The notes under the pieces are model-generated. The model was not told the DNA's origin. It worked only from the letters and a program-made list of their open reading frames with translations, and made no database searches. This document shows positions 7,091 to 12,981 of a stretch of 16,919 nt of DNA, in pieces. The DNA is taken from assembly GCA_902496775.1 (NCBI GenBank), contig CABVCF010000044.1, positions 1 to 16,919 on the forward strand, given 5' to 3'. The translations under genes were made by a program, and so were the position numbers. Numbering within the stretch: the stretch's first letter is position 1; each line of letters starts with the position of its first letter. This stretch comes from an uncultured Collinsella sp. (GTDB lineage Bacteria > Actinomycetota > Coriobacteriia > Coriobacteriales > Coriobacteriaceae).

Positions 7091-7127
7091 CCAGCTGGCT
7101 CATCCTAACAACTTGGTTTTCGCATGG

Positions 7128-7181
7128 GCGGGCCCCGTATTGCCCGGCGCCGTTAGGAGCGCCGGTCAATACGGGGCCCGC
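7128..7181. terminator. Strong hairpin at end of riboflavin operon
   Basis: GCGGGCCCCGTATTG (7128-7142) pairs perfectly with CAATACGGGGCCCGC (7167-7181). After one C/T mismatch, CCGGCGC (7144-7150) pairs with GCGCCGG (7159-7165) around an 8-nt loop. It lies 37 nt after the last gene of the riboflavin operon and upstream of the argC promoter region. It lacks a T-run on the + strand, so a Rho-assisted or RNA-protecting role is as likely as intrinsic termination. Confidence 0.5.
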
Positions 7182-7226
7182 TCCATTTGTCAATTCCTTC
7201 AAGCGAATGTGTCGGGAATGTTTCAA

Positions 7227-7240
7227 TGCATGAATATGCA
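7227..7240. promoter_or_regulatory. Candidate arginine repressor (ArgR) box
   Basis: TGCATGAATATGCA has 5-base inverted arms TGCAT/ATGCA and contains a TGAAT half-site resembling ARG boxes of other bacteria. Related pieces follow at 7256-7262 (CATGCAT) and 7310-7324 (TGCGCATCGGTGCAT). They lie 24-120 bp upstream of argC, the first gene of an arginine/ornithine cluster. Position and shape support the call; the repressor gene is not in the window. Confidence 0.4.
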
Positions 7241-7269
7241 AGCCATTTACGTGTTCATGCATCTTTTGG

Positions 7270-7278
7270 TGCTAAAGT
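7270..7278 (+). promoter_or_regulatory. Candidate extended -10 element of argC
   Basis: TGC-TAAAGT resembles an extended -10 and shares TGGTGCTA with the candidate ribU promoter. No good -35 is visible at 16-18 bp. Transcription would start near 7285, leaving a leader of about 60 nt with AAGGAG (7336-7341) ahead of the argC ATG. The candidate ArgR box lies just upstream. Confidence 0.35.
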
Positions 7279-7347
7279 TTCAACCCACTTCATAACGACC
7301 GCTGCGAAATGCGCATCGGTGCATAAATCGCAGACAAGGAGTCTGAT

Positions 7348-8418
7348 ATGTCTTTGAAGGTTGGAATCGTCGGCGCGGCTGGATATGCCGGCGCCGAGCT
7401 CATTCGCCTCGTGCTCGGCCATCCCGAGTTTGAACTTGTTGCCATTACGTCCAACGCCGATGCTGGCCAGCCGCTGTCCGCGGTGTATCCGAGCTTTGCT
7501 GGTGTGAGCGACCTGGTTTTCACCACGCATGACGCCCCCGAGCTCATGAACTGCGATGCGGTCTTTTTGGCCGTGCCGCACACAGCTGCCATGGTACAGG
7601 TGCCCGCCCTGCTTGCCGCGGGAGTCTCCTGCATTGACCTCTCGGCCGACTATCGCCTGAGCGATCCGGCCACCTTTGAGGCCTGGTATGCCGCCGAGCA
7701 CACGAGCCCCGAGCTACTCAAGAGCCGCGCCTTTGGTTTGCCCGAGCTGTTCTGCCAGGATTTGGAGACCGCTGCATCCGACCACGCCGACGGCAAGTCC
7801 GTGCTGGTTGCCTGCGCCGGTTGCTATCCCACCGCAACGAGCCTTGCTGCCGCGCCTGCCGTGCGCGCCGGCTGGGTTGCCCAGAGCGGCCCCGTGATCG
7901 TCGACGCTATCAGCGGCGTGACGGGTGCCGGTAAGTCCTGCAACGCCCGTACGCATTTTTGCAGCGCGGACGAAAACCTGGAGGCCTATGGCGTGGGCAA
8001 GCATCGTCACACGCCCGAAATCGAGCAGATCTTGGGCCTAACCGATCGCGTCGTCTTTACCCCGCACCTGGCACCGCTCAAGCGCGGTCTGCTCTCTACG
8101 GTGACGATGCCGCTTACGCCGCAGGCTATCGATACTTTGACCCTTGAGGACGTTGTCGACCATTACAAGCAGTTCTACGCCGGTCGAACCTTCGTGCGCG
8201 TACTCGATGCCGGCCAGCAGCCCAAGACGGCTTCGGTCGTCGGCACCAACGCCGCCCAGATCGGCCTCGCGCTCAACAAGCGCGCGGGCGTCCTGGTGGC
8301 TACGGGCGCCATCGACAATCTGTGCAAGGGTGCAGCAGGCCAGGCGGTCCAGTGCGCCAACATCGTCTTTGGTTTTGACGAGCGACGAGGCTTGCCCACG
8401 GTGGCGTGCCCGGTGTAG
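7348..8418 (+). CDS. argC: N-acetyl-gamma-glutamyl-phosphate reductase ArgC
   Basis: This enzyme reduces N-acetyl-glutamyl phosphate with NADPH to N-acetylglutamate semialdehyde, the third step from glutamate to ornithine. The 356-residue protein opens with the Rossmann motif VGIVGAAGYAGAELIRL (5-21). It carries the catalytic cysteine Cys159 in ACAGCYPTA and the conserved SGVTGAGK and GKHRHTPEI stretches of the type 1 enzyme, then HLAPLKRGLLSTV. The length is usual. The ATG at 7348 has AAGGAG seven bases upstream. It is the first gene of argC-argJ-argB-argD, separated from argJ by an unusually long 134-nt gap that contains a hairpin with a T-run. Confidence 0.97.
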   Translation: MSLKVGIVGAAGYAGAELIRLVLGHPEFELVAITSNADAGQPLSAVYPSFAGVSDLVFTTHDAPELMNCDAVFLAVPHTAAMVQVPALLAAGVSCIDLSADYRLSDPATFEAWYAAEHTSPELLKSRAFGLPELFCQDLETAASDHADGKSVLVACAGCYPTATSLAAAPAVRAGWVAQSGPVIVDAISGVTGAGKSCNARTHFCSADENLEAYGVGKHRHTPEIEQILGLTDRVVFTPHLAPLKRGLLSTVTMPLTPQAIDTLTLEDVVDHYKQFYAGRTFVRVLDAGQQPKTASVVGTNAAQIGLALNKRAGVLVATGAIDNLCKGAAGQAVQCANIVFGFDERRGLPTVACPV

Positions 8419-8447
8419 CACATTCGATTGTTAGCGATTTGGTAGTC

Positions 8448-8526
8448 GGGCATCGAGTGGGGCGCCACTCTTAAGCTGGTCTCATGATTGTGGCTGGCAT
8501 GGCGCACCAACCGATGCCCATTTTTT
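8448..8526 (+). terminator. Candidate intercistronic terminator or attenuator between argC and argJ
   Basis: GGGCATCG (8448-8455) pairs with CGATGCCC (8512-8519), and six T residues follow at 8521-8526. Inside, GAGTGG (8455-8460) and CCACTC (8465-8470) form a second hairpin. An alternative local stem, GGCAT (8496-8500) with ATGCC (8514-8518), competes for the same 3' arm. The argJ ribosome binding site AAGGAG (8536-8541) lies just downstream. The large enclosed loop makes this weaker than a textbook terminator. Confidence 0.4.
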
Positions 8527-8552
8527 GTTTGACATAAGGAGTCGTAGGGACG

Positions 8553-9821
8553 ATGAATACCGACCTGATTGATATCAAGATTCGCGCCGTCGAGGGTGGC
8601 GTTACGGCAGCGGCCGGCTTTAAGGCCGCAGGCATCCATGCGGGATTCCGGAAGAATCCCGAGCGCTTGGACTATGCGCTCGTCATGCCCGATAAACCCT
8701 GTCCCGGCGCCGGCGTGTTTACGACCAACCGCTTTTGCGCGGCGCCCGTGCAGGTGAGCCGTGCCAACCTGGGCGGTGCGGACAAGGGCTACGGTATCAT
8801 CGCCGGTGTTTCAATCAACTCCGGCAACGCGAACGCCGCCACGGGCGAGACCGGCCTTGCCTGCGCGCGCGAGACGTGCAACATCGCATCGCAGGTCATC
8901 GGCTGTGAGCCCCAGCAGATTCTGGTTGCCTCCACGGGTGTGATTGGCCAGATTCTGCCGATCGACACGTTTGAGACCGCCATTCCTGCTGCCTACGAGG
9001 CGCTCTCCTCCCACGGTGGCGCCAATGCCGCTCGCGCTATCATGACGACCGACACGCACTCCAAGGAGTACGCCGTGTCCTACGTCAGTGAGGCTGCGGG
9101 TCATGCGGGCAATGTCTATACGGTAGGCGGCATGTGCAAGGGTTCGGGCATGATCATGCCCAATATGGCCACCATGATCGCGGTCATCACTACCGATGCC
9201 CCCGTCGAGCCGGCGGCGCTCCACGCCCTGTTGCTCTCCACCGTCAAGCAGACCTTTAATAAGGTAACGGTCGACTCCGACACCTCGACTAACGACACCT
9301 GCATCATGCTTGCCTCCGGCGCCGCTGCCGCGGATGCCGAGCCTATTGTCGAGGGCTCTGACGCCTTCGACGAGCTGGCCTTTGCCGTGCATGAGTTGTG
9401 CGAGAGCCTGGCGCGCAACATCGCCGCAGATGGCGAGGGCGCATCCAAGCTCGTGACGGTTAACGTCACCGGCGCCGCGAACGACGAGGAGGCTGATATC
9501 GCCGCCCGTGCTGTCGCCAACTCGCCGCTCGTCAAGACCTGCATCGCCGGCCACGACTGCAACTGGGGCCGCGTTGCCATGGCGCTCGGCAAGTGCGGCG
9601 TGCAATTTAACCAAGAAGATGTGTCCATCGACATGATGGGTATGCCCGTCTGCCGTGATGGTCTGACCGTTCCCTTTGACGAGGACGAGGCGCTGCGTCG
9701 CTTTGAGGCGCCCGAGATTGTGATCTCGGCAGACCTGGGCGCAGGGGACGCGGCGACCACCGTGTGGACTTGCGACCTCACGCACGAGTACATCTCCATT
9801 AACGGTGATTACCGTTCCTAG
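8553..9821 (+). CDS. argJ: Glutamate N-acetyltransferase / ornithine acetyltransferase ArgJ
   Basis: ArgJ moves the acetyl group from N-acetylornithine to glutamate, releasing ornithine and recycling acetyl; some members also use acetyl-CoA to make N-acetylglutamate. The 422-residue precursor shows the self-cleavage site MPNMATMIAV, with Thr207 as the N-terminal nucleophile of the beta chain after Ala206-Thr207 cleavage. Other family marks are GAGVFTTNRFCAAPV (52-66), SGNANAATG (90-98), ASTGVIG (126-132), TVDSDTSTNDT and the C-terminal YISINGDYRS. The start at 8553 follows AAGGAG, spaced about 11 nt away. No argA or argE is seen in this window, so the cyclic route is likely. Whether it is mono- or bifunctional cannot be read from the sequence. 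Confidence 0.97.
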   Translation: MNTDLIDIKIRAVEGGVTAAAGFKAAGIHAGFRKNPERLDYALVMPDKPCPGAGVFTTNRFCAAPVQVSRANLGGADKGYGIIAGVSINSGNANAATGETGLACARETCNIASQVIGCEPQQILVASTGVIGQILPIDTFETAIPAAYEALSSHGGANAARAIMTTDTHSKEYAVSYVSEAAGHAGNVYTVGGMCKGSGMIMPNMATMIAVITTDAPVEPAALHALLLSTVKQTFNKVTVDSDTSTNDTCIMLASGAAAADAEPIVEGSDAFDELAFAVHELCESLARNIAADGEGASKLVTVNVTGAANDEEADIAARAVANSPLVKTCIAGHDCNWGRVAMALGKCGVQFNQEDVSIDMMGMPVCRDGLTVPFDEDEALRRFEAPEIVISADLGAGDAATTVWTCDLTHEYISINGDYRS

Positions 9822-9902
9822 AGTCCCGATGTGCCGCGCGTCCCGCTGCAATCGCGGGCAACGAGGTGCGGCGCGATAGCTACACGAAAGACGAGGCAGA
9901 CT

Positions 9903-10883
9903 ATGAAGTTCGCACGCGATTGCCGCTCGAGCGAATCCAACGAAGTTACCGCGCAGCTGCTGTTCGAGGCGCTGCCATGGATTAAGAACCTGACCGGTAA
10001 GACGGTCGTTATCAAGTACGGCGGTGCCGCCATGGTCGACGAGCAGCTGCGTCGTGACGTGATGAGCGACATCGTCTTGCTCAAGATTATCGGCATGCGT
10101 CCTGTTATCGTCCACGGTGGCGGCAAGGCCATCAACGAGGCGCTCAGCCACTACGACATCCCCGTCGAGTTTAAGAACGGCCAGCGCGTGACTACGCCTG
10201 CCACCATGGACATCGTGCGCGAGGTACTGGGTGGCAAGGTCAATCAGGAGCTGGTCGCGGCGCTCAACCACCACGGCAACCTGGCCGTGGGCGTGTCCGG
10301 CAGCGACGCCGGCACCCTTATCGCCGAGCCACTCGACCCAGAGCTCGGCCGCGTAGGCAAGGTCACGCACGTCAACACCGACTATATCGAGCGTTTACTC
10401 GACAGCGAGTATATTCCTGTTATCGCCACGGTCGCGGCGGGGGAGGATGGCGGCTTCTTTAACATCAACGCCGATACCGCCGCCGGCGCCGTTGCAGCGG
10501 CGCTTCATGCGCACAAGGCGATTTTCTTGACCGACGTCGACGGCCTGTACAAGGACTTTAGCGACAAGGATTCGCTTATCTCCAACCTGACGCTCGATGA
10601 GGTCAATGAGATGCTCTACGGCGGCGAAGTTGACAAGGGCATGATCCCCAAGCTTCGCGCCGCCGTCGATGCGCTTACTGCTGGCGTGTTCCGAGCCCAC
10701 ATCATCAACGGCACGACGCCGCACTCGCTGCTGCTGGAGCTGCTGACCGATGCTGGCGTCGGTACCGTGATCCACTCCACCGAGACGGCCTACGAGTTCG
10801 ATACGCATCCACACCCGCTTTCGACGTTTGCGGCGCGCCTGACCGAGAACCTCGACGAGGTCGAGAAGCTCCAGACGGTCTAG
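9903..10883 (+). CDS. argB: Acetylglutamate kinase ArgB
   Basis: This kinase phosphorylates N-acetylglutamate with ATP, the controlled step of the pathway. The 326-residue protein has VVIKYGGAAM (35-44, Lys38), VIVHGGGKAINEAL (68-81), GQRVTTPATMDIVREVLGGK and a late NINADTAAGAVAAALHA ATP-side region followed by FLTDVDGLYKD. The extra N-terminal helix (NEVTAQLLFEALPWIKNLTG, 13-32) is the hallmark of hexameric, arginine-inhibited kinases, so feedback inhibition is likely. The reading frame is open back to a GTG at 9831. The ATG at 9903 is preferred because GAGG (9893-9896) is well spaced and the usual N-terminal helix begins shortly after. It lies 81 nt after argJ and 69 nt before argD. Confidence 0.97.
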   Translation: MKFARDCRSSESNEVTAQLLFEALPWIKNLTGKTVVIKYGGAAMVDEQLRRDVMSDIVLLKIIGMRPVIVHGGGKAINEALSHYDIPVEFKNGQRVTTPATMDIVREVLGGKVNQELVAALNHHGNLAVGVSGSDAGTLIAEPLDPELGRVGKVTHVNTDYIERLLDSEYIPVIATVAAGEDGGFFNINADTAAGAVAAALHAHKAIFLTDVDGLYKDFSDKDSLISNLTLDEVNEMLYGGEVDKGMIPKLRAAVDALTAGVFRAHIINGTTPHSLLLELLTDAGVGTVIHSTETAYEFDTHPHPLSTFAARLTENLDEVEKLQTV

Positions 10884-10952
10884 CTGACCCGCGGTCGTCG
10901 CGTCCCTGCACCCATAGCCCTGCGCCGTACGGCGCCCAACGAAAGGCATCCT

Positions 10953-12236
10953 ATGTCACTTGCAACTCAACAATCGCTCGAATCCCATTACGTTATGCAT
11001 ACCTTTGGTCGCTCGCCGGTAGAGTTTGTCGAAGGTCACGGCATGAAGCTCACTGGTGACGGTGGTCGTGAGTATCTTGACTTTCTCGCTGGTATTGGCG
11101 TGTGTAGCCTAGGCCACGGAAATCCTGCAGTGCTTTCGGCACTCGAGGCTCAGACCAAAAAGCTTCTGCATGTGTCTAACTACTTCTACATCGAGCAGCG
11201 CGGCCAGGTCGCGGCGCTGCTGTCCAAGCTTGCCAATGACGACGTAGATGGTGCGTGCGTTCTGGCCGATGCCATTGCCGCCGGCGATGAGACCACGGCC
11301 GCTGCGCTCGGTGCCCCGGCTGCGGACGAGCAGGTGTGGGAGACATTCTTTGCCAATTCTGGTGCCGAAGCCAACGAGGGCTCGATGAAGCTCGCGCGTC
11401 TGTACGCCAAGCGCGCTGGTAACGGCGGCAACACCATCGTATGCATGCGCGGCGGTTTCCACGGCCGTACGCTCGAGACCATTGCGGCCACCATGCAGGA
11501 TTGGCTACAGGACAGTTTCCGTCCGCTGCCGGGTGGCTTTGTGGCCTGCACGCCCAACGATGTCGATGAGCTGCGTGCAATCTTTAAGCAGCTGGGAAGC
11601 GAGATTTGCGCCGTCATGCTCGAGCCGATTCAGGGTGAGAGCGGCGTGCACCCCATGACCGAGGAGTTTATGGCGGCAGCGCGCGACCTGGCACACGAGG
11701 CGGGCGCCGTTCTTATCGCCGATGAGGTCCAGTGCGGCATCTTCCGTTCCGGCAAGCCGTTTGCATTCCAGACCTATGGCGTGGAGCCCGACATTATGAG
11801 CCTTGCCAAGGGCATAGCCGATGGCGTGCCCATGGGTGCCGTGGTGGCAAAGAAAGAGATCGCCGACGTATTTAAGCCCGGTGATCACGGTTCGACCTTT
11901 GGCGGTAGCTGCTTGGCTGTCGCGGCGTGCGCCGCGACGCTCTCCGCGCTCGTGCGCGGCGATTATGGCGAGCATGCTGCCAAGGTGGGTGCTTATATGG
12001 AGGCAAAGCTCGCCAAGCTTCCGCACGTGGTTGAGGTTCGTGGACGCGGCCTGATGCTCGGCTGCGACTTGGATGACGCTGCGGGCGATGCGCATGATAT
12101 TGTTGCCCGCGCGCTGGCCGCCGGCGCTGTGATTAACGCTACTGGTGCCCACACACTGCGTTTTCTGCCGCCGCTCGTGTGCGAGGAAGCCGATGTGGAT
12201 AGCCTGATCGAGATTTTGTCGAACGTTTTGGCCTAA
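10953..12236 (+). CDS. argD: Acetylornithine aminotransferase ArgD
   Basis: This PLP enzyme converts N-acetylglutamate semialdehyde to N-acetylornithine with glutamate as amino donor. It is a 427-residue class III aminotransferase with the opening YLDFLAGIGVCSLGHGNP (41-58), ANSGAEANEGSMKLAR (134-149), GGFHGRTLETIAAT, EPIQGESGV (224-232), DEVQCGIFRSG (257-267, Asp257) and the PLP lysine Lys286 in SLAKGIADGVPMGA. An Ala- and Asp-rich insertion of about 30 residues (roughly 96-127) sits between the small-domain helix and the ANSGAEANE motif, where most relatives have under ten. It is the last gene of the cluster, with an intrinsic terminator 26 nt after its stop. Succinyl-DAP aminotransferase activity, known for some ArgD proteins, is possible. 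Confidence 0.95.
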   Translation: MSLATQQSLESHYVMHTFGRSPVEFVEGHGMKLTGDGGREYLDFLAGIGVCSLGHGNPAVLSALEAQTKKLLHVSNYFYIEQRGQVAALLSKLANDDVDGACVLADAIAAGDETTAAALGAPAADEQVWETFFANSGAEANEGSMKLARLYAKRAGNGGNTIVCMRGGFHGRTLETIAATMQDWLQDSFRPLPGGFVACTPNDVDELRAIFKQLGSEICAVMLEPIQGESGVHPMTEEFMAAARDLAHEAGAVLIADEVQCGIFRSGKPFAFQTYGVEPDIMSLAKGIADGVPMGAVVAKKEIADVFKPGDHGSTFGGSCLAVAACAATLSALVRGDYGEHAAKVGAYMEAKLAKLPHVVEVRGRGLMLGCDLDDAAGDAHDIVARALAAGAVINATGAHTLRFLPPLVCEEADVDSLIEILSNVLA

Positions 12237-12261
12237 CACAACGCAATAGCTCAATTTGGAC

Positions 12262-12321
12262 CGGGTTCCGGACTGCGGACGTGCCCTATGCGGCACGATT
12301 CAGCGGTCTGGAGCCCGTTTT
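12262..12321 (+). terminator. Intrinsic terminator of the arg operon
   Basis: A 15-bp stem (12262-12276 with 12303-12317), including three G-U pairs, encloses a second GTGCC/GGCAC hairpin. It is followed by TTTTGTT (12318-12324). It begins 26 nt after the argD stop. Confidence 0.85.
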
Positions 12322-12353
12322 GTTGCCGATTTGCGATGGGCAAAAGTCCCTCT

Positions 12354-12569
12354 GGTCAAAAAATGCCAAATATGAGTACTGTCACCAGTTGAATCTCGTA
12401 TCAAACCGACTATCCAGGATTAGTTAGACCACATATGTTCAGTTTTGTTGTCAGAAAACATGCTCATCCGGACCATTAGCCGTTGCTTTGATGTCAGATT
12501 TGCCCTTTGGGACCTTGAAAATGCTGTTACAAAAAAGGTGGCAGTACTCATATTTGGCATTTTTTGACC
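12354..12569. mobile_element. 216-bp element with 33-bp terminal inverted repeats (MITE-like)
   Basis: The ends 12354-12386 and 12537-12569 are reverse complements over 33 bases with one mismatch; the outer 28 are perfect. They begin GGTCAAAAAATGCC. The interior is AT-richer than the surrounding genes and contains no transposase. Both termini contain an identical stretch (ATGCCAAATATGAGTACT) reading inward, so each end starts a short open frame. The minus-strand frame runs 46 codons (12560 down to 12420), and the plus-strand frame stops after 9. No target-site duplication is obvious. A non-autonomous transposable element is the best explanation. A large regulatory palindrome is the alternative. 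Confidence 0.65.
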
Positions 12570-12623
12570 ATTGCCCTTGAAACGAGCGAGCCGTAGGGTT
12601 CGAATCCCTCTGCGATGGGCCCG

Positions 12624-12682
12624 AAAAAGGAAAGGCCTCCATCGCTGGAGGCCTAACAATTCTGTGGTGGGCGATGAGGGAT
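12624..12682 (-). repeat. Direct repeat copy 1: tRNA-Val 3' tip plus terminator
   Basis: This 59-nt stretch matches 12808-12866 at 58 positions (T instead of A at 12663), at an offset of 184 bp. Read on the minus strand it holds the last bases of a tRNA (TCCCTCATCGCCCACCA), a spacer, and the hairpin AGGCCTCCA-GCGA-TGGAGGCCT (12654-12633) followed by TTCCTTTTT. The rest of a tRNA is missing, so it is a truncated duplicate of the tRNA-Val end and terminator. Confidence 0.85.
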
Positions 12683-12807
12683 GTCGCGTGCGGCTGGCGC
12701 CGCCCGCTTTCGCTTCGTCGCTTCGCTCCTCGCGTGCTGCGCTGGAAAACGCTTCGCGTTTCCTCAGCTCCGCACCCTGTCGGGTTCGAATCCCATGCGC
12801 TGCGCCC
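12683..12807. other. GC-rich spacer with T-arm-like fragment between the two repeats
   Basis: No gene is supported. The spacer holds a GGAAAACGC/GCGTTTCC hairpin and short CGCTTCG repeats. It also holds GGGTTCGAATCCC (12782-12794), which looks like a tRNA T-arm. A second GGGTTCGAATCCC sits at 12596-12608, ahead of the other repeat. Neither has a full T-stem or acceptor partner, so these are not tRNA genes. Confidence 0.5.
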
Positions 12808-12838
12808 AAAAAGGAAAGGCCTCCATCGCTGGAGGCCT
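12808..12838 (-). terminator. Intrinsic terminator of tRNA-Val
   Basis: On the minus strand a perfect 9-bp stem, AGGCCTCCA/TGGAGGCCT, with a GCGA tetraloop is followed by TTCCTTTTT. It starts 10 nt after the encoded CCA of tRNA-Val. It is part of direct repeat copy 2 (12808-12866). Confidence 0.9.
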
Positions 12839-12866
12839 AACAATTCAGTGGTGGGCGATGAGGGAT
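12808..12866 (-). repeat. Direct repeat copy 2, overlapping the intact tRNA-Val 3' end
   Basis: This is the counterpart of 12624-12682, and includes the terminator and the last 18 bases of the tRNA with its CCA. This copy is continuous with the complete tRNA gene. That makes it the parental copy, or the one rebuilt by an insertion. Confidence 0.85.
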
Positions 12867-12924
12867 TCGAACCCCCAGCCTTGTGCGTGTAAAGCACCTG
12901 CGCTAACCGTTGCGCCAATCGCCC
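12849..12924 (-). tRNA. tRNA-Val (anticodon TAC)
   Basis: The minus strand from 12924 folds as a cloverleaf. The acceptor is GGGCGAT/ATCGCCC, the D-stem GCGC/GCGC, the anticodon arm GGTGC-TTTACAC-GCACA with anticodon TAC (valine, GUA codons and wobble), and the T-arm GGGGG-TTCGAAT-CCCTC. The discriminator is A at 12852 and the CCA is encoded at 12851-12849. The first anticodon-stem pair is a G-A mismatch and one T-stem pair is G-U. A -10-like TATACT stands 11 nt upstream, and an intrinsic terminator follows. Confidence 0.97.
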
Positions 12925-12934
12925 GCAGGGATTG

Positions 12935-12940
12935 AGTATA
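12935..12940 (-). promoter_or_regulatory. Candidate -10 element of tRNA-Val
   Basis: TATACT on the minus strand lies 11 nt before the mature tRNA 5' end. A weak -35 candidate, GTGAAC (12962-12957), stands 16 bp upstream. The gap of 57 nt after asnB shows no T-run terminator, so read-through from asnB is also possible. Confidence 0.5.
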
Positions 12941-12981
12941 GCGGAAACCCCGTGCTGTTCACCGCTAATTCATAACGAAAC

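Noticed and set aside
8811..10370. Minus-strand open frame of 519 codons across argJ and argB
   Set aside because: It spans two certain genes on the other strand and shows no recognisable domain; it is a high-GC codon shadow.
12420..12560. 46-codon minus-strand frame inside the 216-bp element
   Set aside because: It starts inside the terminal repeat, has no clear ribosome binding site and no known family. I keep it as a note, not as a gene.
12570..12624. A plus-strand tRNA ending near 12620
   Set aside because: Only a T-arm-like core is present; the T-stem is incomplete, no 5' acceptor partner exists and the inverted-repeat element lies where the 5' half should be.
12451..12918. Minus-strand frame of 155 codons running through tRNA-Val and the repeats
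   Set aside because: It reads through a tRNA and its terminator; proteins of this kind are common false annotations.
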